This document shows, piece after piece, positions 30,396-39,142 of a stretch of 64,000 nt of DNA; position 1 is the first letter of the stretch, and each line of letters opens with the position of its first letter. Below the pieces are notes generated by a model. The model was not told the origin of the DNA. It did no database searches and saw only the letters and a list, made by a program, of their open reading frames with translations. Source of the DNA: Herbidospora daliensis (GTDB taxonomy: Bacteria; Actinomycetota; Actinomycetes; Streptosporangiales; Streptosporangiaceae); assembly GCF_001570585.1 (NCBI RefSeq), contig NZ_BBXF01000007.1, positions 345,143 to 409,142 on the forward strand. The letters run 5' to 3'. A program made the translations under genes and the position numbers.

Positions 30396-31066
30396 GGGCC
30401 GCTGAAGCGGTAGCCGAACCCCCGCACCGTGTGGATGTAGACGGGGTCGCCCGGGGTGGGCTCGATCTTGGCCCGGATGCGCTGCACGCACGCGTCGACG
30501 AGCCGCGAGTCGGCCACGTGGGTGTGGTCCCACACCGAGCGCAGCAGGTAGCGGCGGTTGAGCACCTGGCCGGGGTGGCGGACGAGTTCGAGCAGCAGCC
30601 GCAGCTCGGTCGGGGTGAGGTGGACCTCGCGGCCCTCCAGGGTGACCTTGAGCGCGCCGCGGTCGATCATCAGCTCGCCGAAGGTGATGCGGTCGGTGGA
30701 GGCCGACTCCATGCGGCGCAGGATCGCCCGGATGCGGGCGTCGAGGACGCGGGGCTCGACCGGCTTGACCACGTAGTCGTCGGCGCCGGCCTCCAGGCCG
30801 ACCACCACGTCGAGGTCGTCGCCGAGCGCGGTCAGCAGGATGATCGGCAGCGAGTCGAGCTTGCGGATGCGGCGGCACACCTCGACGCCGTCGATCCCGG
30901 GCAGCATCACGTCGAGGATGACGATCTCGGGTCGCCGCGCGCGGATGTGCTCCAGGGCCTCCTCGCCCGTGCCGAACGCGGTGATCGAGTGACCCTGGCG
31001 GGCGAGCGCGAGCTCCAGTCCGGTCCGGACCGAAGGGTCGTCTTCTACGAGGAGGATGCCAGCCAT
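30392..31066 (-). CDS. afsQ1: OmpR-family response regulator, AfsQ1-like
   Basis: 224 residues, ATG at 31066. The receiver domain (1-115) has the acidic pocket EDD (8-10), phospho-acceptor Asp52 in VILDVMLPG and a Lys in YVVKPVEPRVLDARIRAILRR; the winged helix (~125-222) ends ADSRLVDACVQRIRAKIE and VRGFGYRF. The KPV, VLDARIRA and DSRLVDACVQR strings match Streptomyces AfsQ1 as I know it. In Streptomyces AfsQ1 controls antibiotic and nitrogen-related genes and the divergent sigQ. Here sigQ is absent; the divergent gene is a transglycosylase-like protein. A -10-like CATAAT sits 6 bases before the start. Confidence 0.85.
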   Translation of the reverse strand: MAGILLVEDDPSVRTGLELALARQGHSITAFGTGEEALEHIRARRPEIVILDVMLPGIDGVEVCRRIRKLDSLPIILLTALGDDLDVVVGLEAGADDYVVKPVEPRVLDARIRAILRRMESASTDRITFGELMIDRGALKVTLEGREVHLTPTELRLLLELVRHPGQVLNRRYLLRSVWDHTHVADSRLVDACVQRIRAKIEPTPGDPVYIHTVRGFGYRFSGP

Positions 31067-31160
31067 CCGGTCATTATGCGGCCTGCCCGGACCGGAAGAA
31101 GCTGGCATAAGGCGACGAAATCGGGTGTGAGCAAAATCACATCAGCGAAGAAAGTGCTTG

Positions 31161-31178
31161 TTAGACCCCTTTGTCTAA
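31161..31178. promoter_or_regulatory. Inverted repeat between afsQ1 and the divergent gene
   Basis: TTAGAC (31161-31166) and GTCTAA (31173-31178), perfect arms 6 bases apart, in an A/T-richer 181-base divergent gap. A candidate regulator site; it does not match the GTNAC direct repeats described for AfsQ1. Confidence 0.4.
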
Positions 31179-31247
31179 AGAAGTGGTCAAGCGGGTTTCG
31201 TGAATCGGTTGCGGACCACCCACCCCCGCACGGCAAGCTCATAGGTC

Positions 31248-32027
31248 GTGAGTTCTGGTCAGCCTGTCAGGGAACGCCGCCCCGGGGCCCGTCGTGCCCG
31301 CCGGTCCGCGTCGCCGACGACACCCCCGCCGCCGCCGTCCCAGCCGAGGCTGTCGGAAGAGCCTCCGCCGCCACCGAAACGGCCCAGGGGGCCGTTGTTC
31401 ACCACCAAGCGCCTGGTGATCGCCGGCGTCACGGTCGCCGTGATCGCGGGCTTCACCACCTTCCTGGTCCGCACCGCGATCGACAACGCGAACCAGCCGA
31501 AGACGCCGATCGACATCCTCGGGTTCAACCCCGACATCATCGGCAACGACCCCCGCATCGACGCGCTCAAGGCCGACGCCGCCTCGGCGATGCAGGAGGA
31601 GAAGCTCGCGAGCAGCCGTGAGGGCCGCAAGCCCTTCGGCCCCGACGACAGCGTCGAGATCCCGAAGGAGGCGCCCGGCGGCGGCGGCTTCCTGCCCGCC
31701 GACTTCCCGCCCGGCTCCTCGCCCGACCCCGGCTCCAACAAGGCCCTCGGCAAGCAGATGAACGCCGCCATGGGCTGGGAGAGCGAGTGGGGCTGCCTGG
31801 AGAAGCTCTGGGACAAGGAGAGCCACTGGAACGAGCGGGCGATGAACCGCTACTCCGGGGCCTACGGCATCCCGCAGTCGCTGCCCGGCAGCAAGATGGC
31901 CAGCGCGGGCTCCGACTGGCAGACCAACCCGGCCACCCAGATCAAGTGGGGTCTGGGCTACATCAAGGGCCGTTACGGCTCACCTTGTGGCGCCTGGGGG
32001 CACAGCCAGCGGGTGGGCTGGTACTAG
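31248..32027 (+). CDS. Membrane-anchored lytic transglycosylase-like protein
   Basis: 259 residues, GTG start without a clear ribosome site. A basic, proline-rich cytoplasmic segment (1-52), one membrane span (~55-75), a linker, and a C-terminal SLT-like domain (~175-259) with WGCLEKLWDKESHWNERAMNRYSGAYGIPQSLPGSKM, where the Glu of KESHW is the expected catalytic acid, then WGLGYIKGRYGSPCGAW. This is the transglycosylase/lysozyme-like domain common in actinobacteria. It should act on peptidoglycan outside the membrane. It is divergent from afsQ1 and may be one of its targets (inference). Confidence 0.85.
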   Translation: MSSGQPVRERRPGARRARRSASPTTPPPPPSQPRLSEEPPPPPKRPRGPLFTTKRLVIAGVTVAVIAGFTTFLVRTAIDNANQPKTPIDILGFNPDIIGNDPRIDALKADAASAMQEEKLASSREGRKPFGPDDSVEIPKEAPGGGGFLPADFPPGSSPDPGSNKALGKQMNAAMGWESEWGCLEKLWDKESHWNERAMNRYSGAYGIPQSLPGSKMASAGSDWQTNPATQIKWGLGYIKGRYGSPCGAWGHSQRVGWY

Positions 32028-32068
32028 GTAAGGAATGGCCATCCTTCGGCAAGGCTGATCAGCGGTTT

Positions 32069-32100
32069 GGCGCATCCCCCGCACGCTGGGGGGATGCGCC
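32069..32100 (+). terminator. Perfect 12-bp hairpin covering the glycosyltransferase start
   Basis: GGCGCATCCCCC (32069-32080) pairs perfectly with GGGGGATGCGCC (32089-32100); the loop is 8 bases. It lies 40 bases after the transglycosylase stop and includes the G-run and ATG (32094) of the next gene. It may end the first transcript, hide the second start, or both. Confidence 0.5.
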
Positions 32101-33992
32101 AAGGGCTGAAAGTCTCCGTCGCGGTCCCTGTCGGAAATGCCGGGCCCGCCAGCGACTCGTTCGACGCGTGCGTGCGCTCGTTGCTGGAGCTCCCGCCGGA
32201 CGAGTACGAAGTGATCTTCGCCGACGACGGGTCGACCGACGGGACCCGTAAGCGCCTCGACGCCCTCGCGGCCACACGGTCGAACGTGCGGGTGCTGCAC
32301 CTCGACCGCACCGGCGATCCGGCCCGGGGCCGCAACGCCGCGCTGTCGGTGGCGCTGGGCGAGTTCGTGTTCCTGATGAACGCGCACGACCGGCTGGAGC
32401 CGGGCGCGCTGCGGCGGCTGTTCGAGCGGGCCAAGGAGACCGAGGCCGACGTGCTGGTCGGGCGGCTGAGCGGCGACGGGCCGGTGGCCGCCGCGTTCAC
32501 CCGCGACCGCGACCGGGCCGACCTGCTCCGCGACCGGCTGCTCACCGCCGTGACCGCGCACAAGCTGTTCCGGCGCGAGTTCCTGGAGACCCACCAGCTC
32601 CGGTTCGCCGACCGGGCGCTGTCGGAGCAGGCGTTCGTGCTGCGGGCCTACCTGTCGGCCAAGGTGATCGCGGTGGCGGCCGGGCACGTGGTCTGCCACG
32701 TCGCGCCGCCGGGCGAGCCCGAGCCGGGGGACTGGGACCTCGTCGCCGGGCTGAGCGCGATCATGGACATCGTCGAGGCCCAGACCGAGCCGGGCGCGCA
32801 GCGCGACCGCATCGCCGCCCACTTCTTCCGCAGCGTCGCCCTGCGCCGCCTCGGCCCGCCGTTCCTCGGCCTGCCGGCCGAGCGCCAGGAGCTCCTGTAC
32901 GGCCATCTCAAGGCCATCACCGCCACCAGGTTCCCCGAGACCCTCGACACCCATCTGCCGGTCCACCTGAGGGCCAGGGCGGCGCTGCTGCGTACCGGCG
33001 ACGTCAAGGGGATCGTCGACCTGGCCGCCGCGGCCCAGGGGACCCGGCTCGACGCCGAGCTGGGGGACCTGCGCTGGGAGGGCCACGTGTTGTCGCTCAC
33101 CCTGGCCGCCGAGCTGGTCGCCGCCGACGGCACGCCGATGGTGTTCGCGGCCGACGGCGACCGGGTCTGGTGGGTGCCGCCGTCGCGGGTCGACCGGCTC
33201 GACCCCGCGCTGCGCGAGATCACCGACGCCGCCGAAGAGGTGCGGATGGAGGTGTACGTCCGCCACTCGGAGACCGGTGAGATGCACTTCCTGCCGGTCA
33301 CCGGCGAGCTGAAGCGGCTGCCCGTCGACGGCGGCGTGCGGCTGCGCGCCTCCGGCGACGCCCGGTTCGACGTCGCCACCGCCGCCTTCGGCCGCCCGCT
33401 CGACCCGGGCGTGTGGGAGGTGCACGTGCGCATGCGCGGCGTGAACCCGGCGCGCACCCGGGTCATGCGCCCCGACCGGGGTTTCACCTCGGCCGGGATG
33501 ATGGCCGAGTACCCCCGGCGGCTCGTGGTCCCGTGCTGGTCGGACCGGGGCGAGCTGAGCGTCTGCGTCGAGCCCCGCTCGTTCGCCGAGTCGATCGCCC
33601 TGGTCTCCCAGGAGGCCACCGTCTCGGCCCACGACGGCGCGGTGTTCGTGTCGGTCCCGGTGCCCTACGTGCCGCCCAACGGCGGCCCGGCGGCCGAGCT
33701 GGTGCTGCGCCGGGTCGGCGGCAAGACGGTCGTGGCGCCCGCCCTCATCGAACCGGGCGAGCCGGGCAAGTTCGCCGGCCAGCTCATCGCCAAGCTGCCC
33801 GCCGGGCGCGGCGGCCTCACCCGGGGGGTCTGGCGGCCCAAGCTGCGCATGGACGGCAGCCTGGTCGACCTCCGCTTCGCCGTGGAGACCCAGCGCGGCA
33901 AGGCGGTCGTGCGGCCCCTGGAGACCCCGCGCCCGCCCACCGGATGGAAGCGCATGACCGACACCCTCAAGCGCCGGTACGGGATGCTCTAA
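32094..33992 (+). CDS. Family 2 glycosyltransferase with long C-terminal region
   Basis: 632 residues from the ATG at 32094; a TTG at 32067 would add nine residues. Residues ~5-200 are a GT-A glycosyltransferase fold: VSVAVPVGNAG, VIFADDGSTDGT (nucleotide-sugar Asp motif), GRNAALSVALGEFVFLMNAHD (metal-binding loop; the usual DxD is changed to NAHD). Residues ~290-632 are beta-rich repeats seen in teichoic-acid or capsule polymerase-like enzymes of actinobacteria. No membrane span, so it is cytoplasmic. It probably builds a cell-surface glycopolymer. It ends overlapping the convergent hydrolase in CTAA. Confidence 0.82.
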   Translation: MRQGLKVSVAVPVGNAGPASDSFDACVRSLLELPPDEYEVIFADDGSTDGTRKRLDALAATRSNVRVLHLDRTGDPARGRNAALSVALGEFVFLMNAHDRLEPGALRRLFERAKETEADVLVGRLSGDGPVAAAFTRDRDRADLLRDRLLTAVTAHKLFRREFLETHQLRFADRALSEQAFVLRAYLSAKVIAVAAGHVVCHVAPPGEPEPGDWDLVAGLSAIMDIVEAQTEPGAQRDRIAAHFFRSVALRRLGPPFLGLPAERQELLYGHLKAITATRFPETLDTHLPVHLRARAALLRTGDVKGIVDLAAAAQGTRLDAELGDLRWEGHVLSLTLAAELVAADGTPMVFAADGDRVWWVPPSRVDRLDPALREITDAAEEVRMEVYVRHSETGEMHFLPVTGELKRLPVDGGVRLRASGDARFDVATAAFGRPLDPGVWEVHVRMRGVNPARTRVMRPDRGFTSAGMMAEYPRRLVVPCWSDRGELSVCVEPRSFAESIALVSQEATVSAHDGAVFVSVPVPYVPPNGGPAAELVLRRVGGKTVVAPALIEPGEPGKFAGQLIAKLPAGRGGLTRGVWRPKLRMDGSLVDLRFAVETQRGKAVVRPLETPRPPTGWKRMTDTLKRRYGML

Positions 33993-34987
33993 CCGAGGTG
34001 TTTCCGCAGCGCCTCGCGGAACTCCTCGGGCTTCTCGATGTGCGGGCTGTGGCCGCAGTCGTCGATGACGACCTCGGTGTGGTTCCCGTACGCCTCCAGG
34101 AACGCCCTGGTCTGGCCGATCATCGGCTGGGCCGGGGTGCCGGGGGAGCCCGGGATCGCGCCGAGGGCGCCCAGGTGGGCCAGGTCGAACAGCGAGGCGT
34201 CCGAGACGATCACGTCGTCGGCGCCGCGCAGCCACAGGATCGGCGGCTTGGGGTCGACGCCGCTCAGGTCGATGCGGAAGTGCGCGGGCGACAGGGTGTT
34301 CAGCACGCCCCGGGTGCCGGGCCCGACGCCGGGCCAGTTCTCCGAGGGGGCCGCGTCGCCCGGGTAGTGGTCGTCGCCGATGCGGGTGGTCAGCATCGAG
34401 GCCACCCAGCGGTCCTCGCCGGGCACCGGGTTCTTCACGTACGTCGTGCGGAAGACCCGCAGCGGCGTCACCGGGCCGTCGCCGGTGTCGCCGTTGGCCA
34501 GGGCCGACACGAAGTCGGGGTTGGCGCCGCCGGCGCCGCTGCCCGCGTGGTCGGCGTGGGTGACCGTGCCCGCGACGTCGTGGGTGCCGCCGAAGCCGTA
34601 GGGCGAGACCGGGTTGACCAGCGTCACGCTCGCCACCACCGAGGGCCGGTCCATCAGCGCCTGGAGCACCACGCCGCCGCCCAGGCTCCAGCCGACCAGG
34701 TGGACCCGGTCGATCTCCAGCGCGTCGAGCAGCGCCAGCACGTCGTCGCTGTAGTCGCGCACCCCGCGCGAGGCGTCGACCGGCTCGGGGTCGGTGTCGC
34801 CGAAGCCGCGCAGGTCGACCGCGAGCGGCCGGTGGGTGGCGGCGAACGCCGTGAGGGTGTCCTCCCAGAAGGCGCCCGACGACACGTTCCCGTGCACGAA
34901 CAGCACCGCTTCGCCCTCGGCGCCGGGCACCGACCGGACGTTCTGCGTCAACCTCGCGGTGCCGATTCGTTCCATTTTCATGCTCAC
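33989..34987 (-). CDS. Alpha/beta-fold hydrolase
   Basis: 332 residues. Oxyanion block FVHGNVSSGAFWEDTL, nucleophile elbow GWSLGGGV (Ser about 102), acid residue region WLRGADDVIVS and the catalytic His in DDCGHSPHIEKPEEF give a complete triad. The cap region between the strands is long. Closest general type is the haloalkane dehalogenase/esterase-like alpha/beta hydrolases; the substrate cannot be read. It is a single gene between convergent and same-strand neighbours, with 46 bases to the PucR-type gene upstream. Confidence 0.88.
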   Translation of the reverse strand: MSMKMERIGTARLTQNVRSVPGAEGEAVLFVHGNVSSGAFWEDTLTAFAATHRPLAVDLRGFGDTDPEPVDASRGVRDYSDDVLALLDALEIDRVHLVGWSLGGGVVLQALMDRPSVVASVTLVNPVSPYGFGGTHDVAGTVTHADHAGSGAGGANPDFVSALANGDTGDGPVTPLRVFRTTYVKNPVPGEDRWVASMLTTRIGDDHYPGDAAPSENWPGVGPGTRGVLNTLSPAHFRIDLSGVDPKPPILWLRGADDVIVSDASLFDLAHLGALGAIPGSPGTPAQPMIGQTRAFLEAYGNHTEVVIDDCGHSPHIEKPEEFREALRKHLG

Positions 34988-35033
34988 AACCTAAGGAGTG
35001 ACGCCCATCACAACCATGGGCGTACCGCACACA

Positions 35034-36893
35034 TCACCGGCCGCCCGGGTGGCGGAAGGCGCTACCGAGCCGTAGCGCGAGCTGGATCTCCAGCGCCCGT
35101 TCCGGCTCCTGCCAGTCGTCGCCGAGCAGCCGCCTGATCCGGTCGAGCCGCTGGGTGACCGTGTTGACGTGGATGTGCAGGGCCTCGGCCGTCTTGGTCA
35201 GTTGCCCGCCGCACCCGAAGTAGGCGGCCAGAGTCTGGACGAGCTGGGTGCCCTTCTTCTCGTCGTAGTCGCCCACCGCGCCGATCGTGCCCCGCACGAA
35301 CCCGGCCACGTCGCGGCCCTCGCCGATGACCAGGCCGACGAAGCCGAGCTCGGCCGCGCCCGCGCCGTCGCCCGCCCGGCCGAGCGCCACCAGGGCCGCC
35401 GCGCACCGGCGGGCCTCCTCGTAGGCGGCGGCCACGTCGGAACGCGCCTGTGCCGCGCCCGCGGTGGCCGGGCGGCCCAGGCTGGCCGACAGCTCGGCGG
35501 CCAGCCGTTTGGCCGTCACGCCCGGTTTGTCGCCCGGGAGCAGCAGCACCACCTCGTCGCCGCGCGCGGTCGCCAGGCCGCCCGTGAGGGCCGCCTCCGA
35601 CGACGCCCAGAACGCGGCCCGCTCCCGCTGCCCGTCGTGGGCGACGGTCACCAGCACGTGGGGCTCGGCCAGGTCGAGGCCCAGGCGGCGGGCCCGCTCG
35701 GGCAGCCCGGCCAGGTCGGGCCGGGCGATCAGGTCGTCGAGCAGCTCGCCGCGCACCCGGCCCTCGGCGTCGGCCACGCTGCGGCGGAACAGCAGCAGCA
35801 GCGCGGTCACCAGGGCGGCCCGCTCCAGGATGCGCCGGTCGGTGTCGGCCACCGGTCCGGCGGTGCGCAGCACCAGCGTGCAGAGCGGCGAACTCTCCGA
35901 ACCGCCCACGTCGACCGAGGCGATCAGGTTCCGGCCGCGCTCCACCGAGCGGCCCAGCGCCCGCGAGGCGCGCGCCGCGTCGGGCACGGCCGGGTCGACG
36001 TCGCCCGGATCGCCCACCAGGGGCTCGCCGGCGCCGTCGAGCACGGTCAGCTTGCCGCCGATGACCTCGGTGACCACCGCCGCGACGTCCTCGACGCCGC
36101 CGCCCCGCAACACCAGGCCGGTCATCCGGTCGTGGGCGTCGGCGGCCCGCTCGATGGCCGTGGAGTGGTTGCGGATCAGCCGGTTGGCCTCGCTCAGCTC
36201 GGTCAGCGCGGCCCGGGTCTCCTCCAGCAGCCGCGCGGTGTCGATGGCGACCGAGGCGTGCGCGGCCAGCGACGACAACAACGCGATCTCCTCCCGCGCG
36301 AACGGCCGCGCGCCCCGGTCGGCCGCGAACAGCACGCCGATGACCTGGCCGCCGAGCCGCAGCGGCACGCCCAGGATCGCCACCAGGCCCTCTTCGGTGA
36401 CGGCGTCGTCGATCGAGGTCGTGTGGCGGAAGCGCTCGTCGGCGAAGTAGTCGGAGGTCGCGTACCCCTCGCCGGTCTGGGCCACCAGGCCGCCGAGGCC
36501 GGCGCCGAGAGGGAGGCGTACAGAACGGAACCGGGCGGTGATCACGCCGTCGGTGACCCGCATGTAGGTGTCGCCGTTCTGGGCGTCGTTGAGCGTCAGG
36601 TAGGCCACGTCGGTGCCGAGCAGCCCGCGCGCCCGGCGCACGATGGCGGCCAGGACGGCGTCGATGTCACGCAGGCCCGCGAGGTCCTTGGCGGTGTCGA
36701 ACAGCGCCGACAACTCCGCCTCGCGGCGGGCCCGGCGGCGCATCACGGCCCTGATCCGCAACGCGGCGACCTTCTCGCGCTCCAGCTCCTCCAGCGTGGC
36801 CGGGTCGGCTCCCGCCGCCCGCGCCTGGAGCACCGGCCCCTCGAATTCGACGGCCGAGGCCTCCCTGGCCAGCAGTTCCAGGAAGACGTTCAT
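35034..36893 (-). CDS. GAF-domain PucR/CdaR-type transcriptional regulator
   Basis: 619 residues. A helical start (to ~70) is followed by a GAF domain (~75-215, ending AAHASVAIDTARLLEE), a middle GGDEF-like PucR region (~370-500), and the C-terminal PucR helix-turn-helix TLAAYFGCGGQLTKTAEALHIHVNTVTQRLDRIRRLLG (split here: HIHVNTVTQRLDRI is the recognition part). It starts directly after the stop codon of the dehydrogenase gene (TAGATG), so the pair is one operon. In actinobacteria such regulators accompany hydroxybutyrate dehydrogenase genes and likely control them. Confidence 0.88.
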   Translation of the reverse strand: MNVFLELLAREASAVEFEGPVLQARAAGADPATLEELEREKVAALRIRAVMRRRARREAELSALFDTAKDLAGLRDIDAVLAAIVRRARGLLGTDVAYLTLNDAQNGDTYMRVTDGVITARFRSVRLPLGAGLGGLVAQTGEGYATSDYFADERFRHTTSIDDAVTEEGLVAILGVPLRLGGQVIGVLFAADRGARPFAREEIALLSSLAAHASVAIDTARLLEETRAALTELSEANRLIRNHSTAIERAADAHDRMTGLVLRGGGVEDVAAVVTEVIGGKLTVLDGAGEPLVGDPGDVDPAVPDAARASRALGRSVERGRNLIASVDVGGSESSPLCTLVLRTAGPVADTDRRILERAALVTALLLLFRRSVADAEGRVRGELLDDLIARPDLAGLPERARRLGLDLAEPHVLVTVAHDGQRERAAFWASSEAALTGGLATARGDEVVLLLPGDKPGVTAKRLAAELSASLGRPATAGAAQARSDVAAAYEEARRCAAALVALGRAGDGAGAAELGFVGLVIGEGRDVAGFVRGTIGAVGDYDEKKGTQLVQTLAAYFGCGGQLTKTAEALHIHVNTVTQRLDRIRRLLGDDWQEPERALEIQLALRLGSAFRHPGGR

Positions 36894-37658
36894 CTATCGC
36901 GCGCTCCAGCCTCCGTCGAGCGGAATGGACACCCCCGTGATGAACGATCCCGCAGGGCCGCACAGATAGGCGACCATCTCGGCCACCTCTTCGGGTTCGA
37001 CCAGCCGCTTGACGGCGGCCGGTTGCAACATGATGCGCTCGACGACCTCCTCGGGCGAGATCCGGTGCGCCTCCGCCTGCGCGGCGATCTGGTTCTCGAC
37101 GAGCGGGGTGCGCACGTAGGCCGGGCAGACACAGGTCGAGGTGATGCCGTGGGGCGCGCCTTCGAGCGCGATCACCTTCGACAAGCCTTCGAGCGCGTGC
37201 TTGGCCGTCACGTAGGCCACCTTGAACGGCGAGGCCCGCAGCCCGTGCACCGACGAGATGTTCACCACCCGCCCGAACCGGTTCTTCTTCATGTACGGCA
37301 ACGCCGCGCGCACCAGCCGGAAGGGCGCCTCCACCTGCACCGACATCAGACGGGAGAAGACCTCCGGCGGGAACTCCTCGATGGGCGCGACGTGCTGGAA
37401 CCCGGCGTTGTTGACGATGACGTCGGCGCGGGCGGCGTGCTCCATCAGCGGCCCGTCGTCGAAGACGGCCGGATCGGCCAGGTCGGCCGTGACCGCGACG
37501 CCTCCGATCATGGCCGCGGTCTCGGCCGCCTCGGCCTCCCGCAGGTCGGCGACGACCACGTGGGCCCCCGCCGCCGCCAGCCTGATCGCGCACGCCCGTC
37601 CGATGCCGCTGCCCGCGCCCGTCACCAGGGCCGTCCGCCCGGCGAGGTCTTCCGTCAT
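36894..37658 (-). CDS. 3-Hydroxybutyrate dehydrogenase (short-chain dehydrogenase)
   Basis: 254 residues, ATG at 37658. Classical SDR: TGAGSGIGRACA binds NAD, NNAGFQHVAPIEEFP, catalytic Ser in NISSVHGLRASPFK and YVTAKHAL with Tyr and Lys. The strings NNAGFQHVAPIEEFP and SVHGLRASPFKVAYV are characteristic of D-3-hydroxybutyrate dehydrogenases, which oxidise 3-hydroxybutyrate to acetoacetate. Directly followed by the PucR-type regulator gene with no spacer. Confidence 0.88.
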   Translation of the reverse strand: MTEDLAGRTALVTGAGSGIGRACAIRLAAAGAHVVVADLREAEAAETAAMIGGVAVTADLADPAVFDDGPLMEHAARADVIVNNAGFQHVAPIEEFPPEVFSRLMSVQVEAPFRLVRAALPYMKKNRFGRVVNISSVHGLRASPFKVAYVTAKHALEGLSKVIALEGAPHGITSTCVCPAYVRTPLVENQIAAQAEAHRISPEEVVERIMLQPAAVKRLVEPEEVAEMVAYLCGPAGSFITGVSIPLDGGWSAR

Positions 37659-37669
37659 GCGACAGGAAT

Positions 37670-39109
37670 CTACGGGGTGGCCTCTCCGCCGCCCATGTGG
37701 GGATCCGACATAACGGTCTTTTCCGGTATGTGGCCGGTCATCGGGAGGACGTCGAGGAGCTCGTCCAACTGCTCCTCGGTGAGCGTGCCGTCGGCCACGT
37801 GCCCCCGCTGGACGACCACCTCGCGGATGGTCCTGCGCTCCTGGAGGGCCTGCTTGGCGATGCGGGCGGCCTCCTCGTAGCCGACGTACCGGTTCAGCGG
37901 GGTGACGATCGAGGGCGACGACTCGGCGTACTCCCGCAGCCGGTCGGCGTTGGCCGTGATCCCCCGTACGCAGCGGTCGGCGAGCAGCCGCGACACGTTC
38001 CCGAGCAGCCTGATCGACTCCAGCAGGTTCCGCGCGATCACCGGCATCTGCACGTTCAGCTCGAACGACCCCGACGCCCCCGCCATCGTGATCGTCGCGT
38101 CGTTCCCGACGACCTGCGCGGCGACCATCGTCACCGCCTCGGGCACGACCGGGTTGACCTTCCCCGGCATGATCGACGACCCCGGCTGGAGGTCGGGCAG
38201 GTTGATCTCGCCCAATCCCGTACGCGGCCCCGACCCCATCCACCGCAGATCGTTGGCGATCTTGTTGAGGGAGACCGCGATCGTCTTCAGCACCCCCGAC
38301 GCCTCGACGAGCGCGTCCCGCGCCCCCTGGGCCTCGAAGTGGTTCCTGGCCTCGGTGAACGGCAACCCGGTGGCACGCGAGATCTCCGCGATCACCTTCC
38401 CGGCCCACTCGCGGTCGGGGGTGTTCACGCCGGTGCCGACGGCCGTGCCGCCCAAGGGGAGCTCGGCCACTCTCGGGAGGGCCGACTGCAGGCGTTCGAT
38501 GCCGAGCTCGATCTGGGCGGCGTACCCGCCGAACTCCTGGCCGAGGGTGACCGGGGTGGCGTCCATGAGATGGGTGCGGCCCGACTTCACCACCTCGGCG
38601 AACTCGACCGACTTCGACTCCAGCGCGGTCGCCAGGTGCTCCAGCGCCGGGGTGAGGTTCCCCGTCAGCTCGATCACGGCCGCGACGTGGATGGACGAGG
38701 GGAATACGTCGTTGGACGACTGCGCGGCGTTCACGTGGTCGTTCGGATGCACCGCCCGCCCCAGCCGCTCCTCGGCCAGCGTCGCGATCACCTCGTTGGC
38801 GTTCATGTTCGACGAGGTGCCCGAACCGGTCTGGAAGACGTCGACGGGGAAGTGCTCGTCCCACTTGTTCGCCGCCACCTCACCGGCCGCCTCGGCGATC
38901 ACCGCCGCCATGTCGGGCTCCAGCAGGCCGTAGGAGGCGTTCACCACGGCCGCGGCGGCCTTGACCGTGCCCAGCGCGGAGATGTGCGCCGGCTCCAGCC
39001 CCCGTCCCGAGACCGGGAAGTTCTCCACCGCACGCTGCGTCTGCGCCCGCCACTTGGCGAGATCGGGTACCTCGACCTCGCCCATGGAGTCATGCTCGAT
39101 GCGCGTCAT
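37670..39109 (-). CDS. fumC: Fumarate hydratase, class II
   Basis: 479 residues, typical length. The class II signature [11 protein letters not shown] is present, with [13 protein letters not shown] and [27 protein letters not shown] blocks that form the tetramer active site. It is iron-free and reversibly hydrates fumarate to malate in the TCA cycle. A class I iron-sulfur fumarase is encoded 4.5 kb upstream, so the cell has both. It lies between the dehydrogenase and the kinase genes with 33 bases to the latter. Confidence 0.96.
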   Translation of the reverse strand: MTRIEHDSMGEVEVPDLAKWRAQTQRAVENFPVSGRGLEPAHISALGTVKAAAAVVNASYGLLEPDMAAVIAEAAGEVAANKWDEHFPVDVFQTGSGTSSNMNANEVIATLAEERLGRAVHPNDHVNAAQSSNDVFPSSIHVAAVIELTGNLTPALEHLATALESKSVEFAEVVKSGRTHLMDATPVTLGQEFGGYAAQIELGIERLQSALPRVAELPLGGTAVGTGVNTPDREWAGKVIAEISRATGLPFTEARNHFEAQGARDALVEASGVLKTIAVSLNKIANDLRWMGSGPRTGLGEINLPDLQPGSSIMPGKVNPVVPEAVTMVAAQVVGNDATITMAGASGSFELNVQMPVIARNLLESIRLLGNVSRLLADRCVRGITANADRLREYAESSPSIVTPLNRYVGYEEAARIAKQALQERRTIREVVVQRGHVADGTLTEEQLDELLDVLPMTGHIPEKTVMSDPHMGGGEATP

Positions 39110-39142
39110 ACAACCCAGTCTGTCCCCAGACGGGCGGATGAT

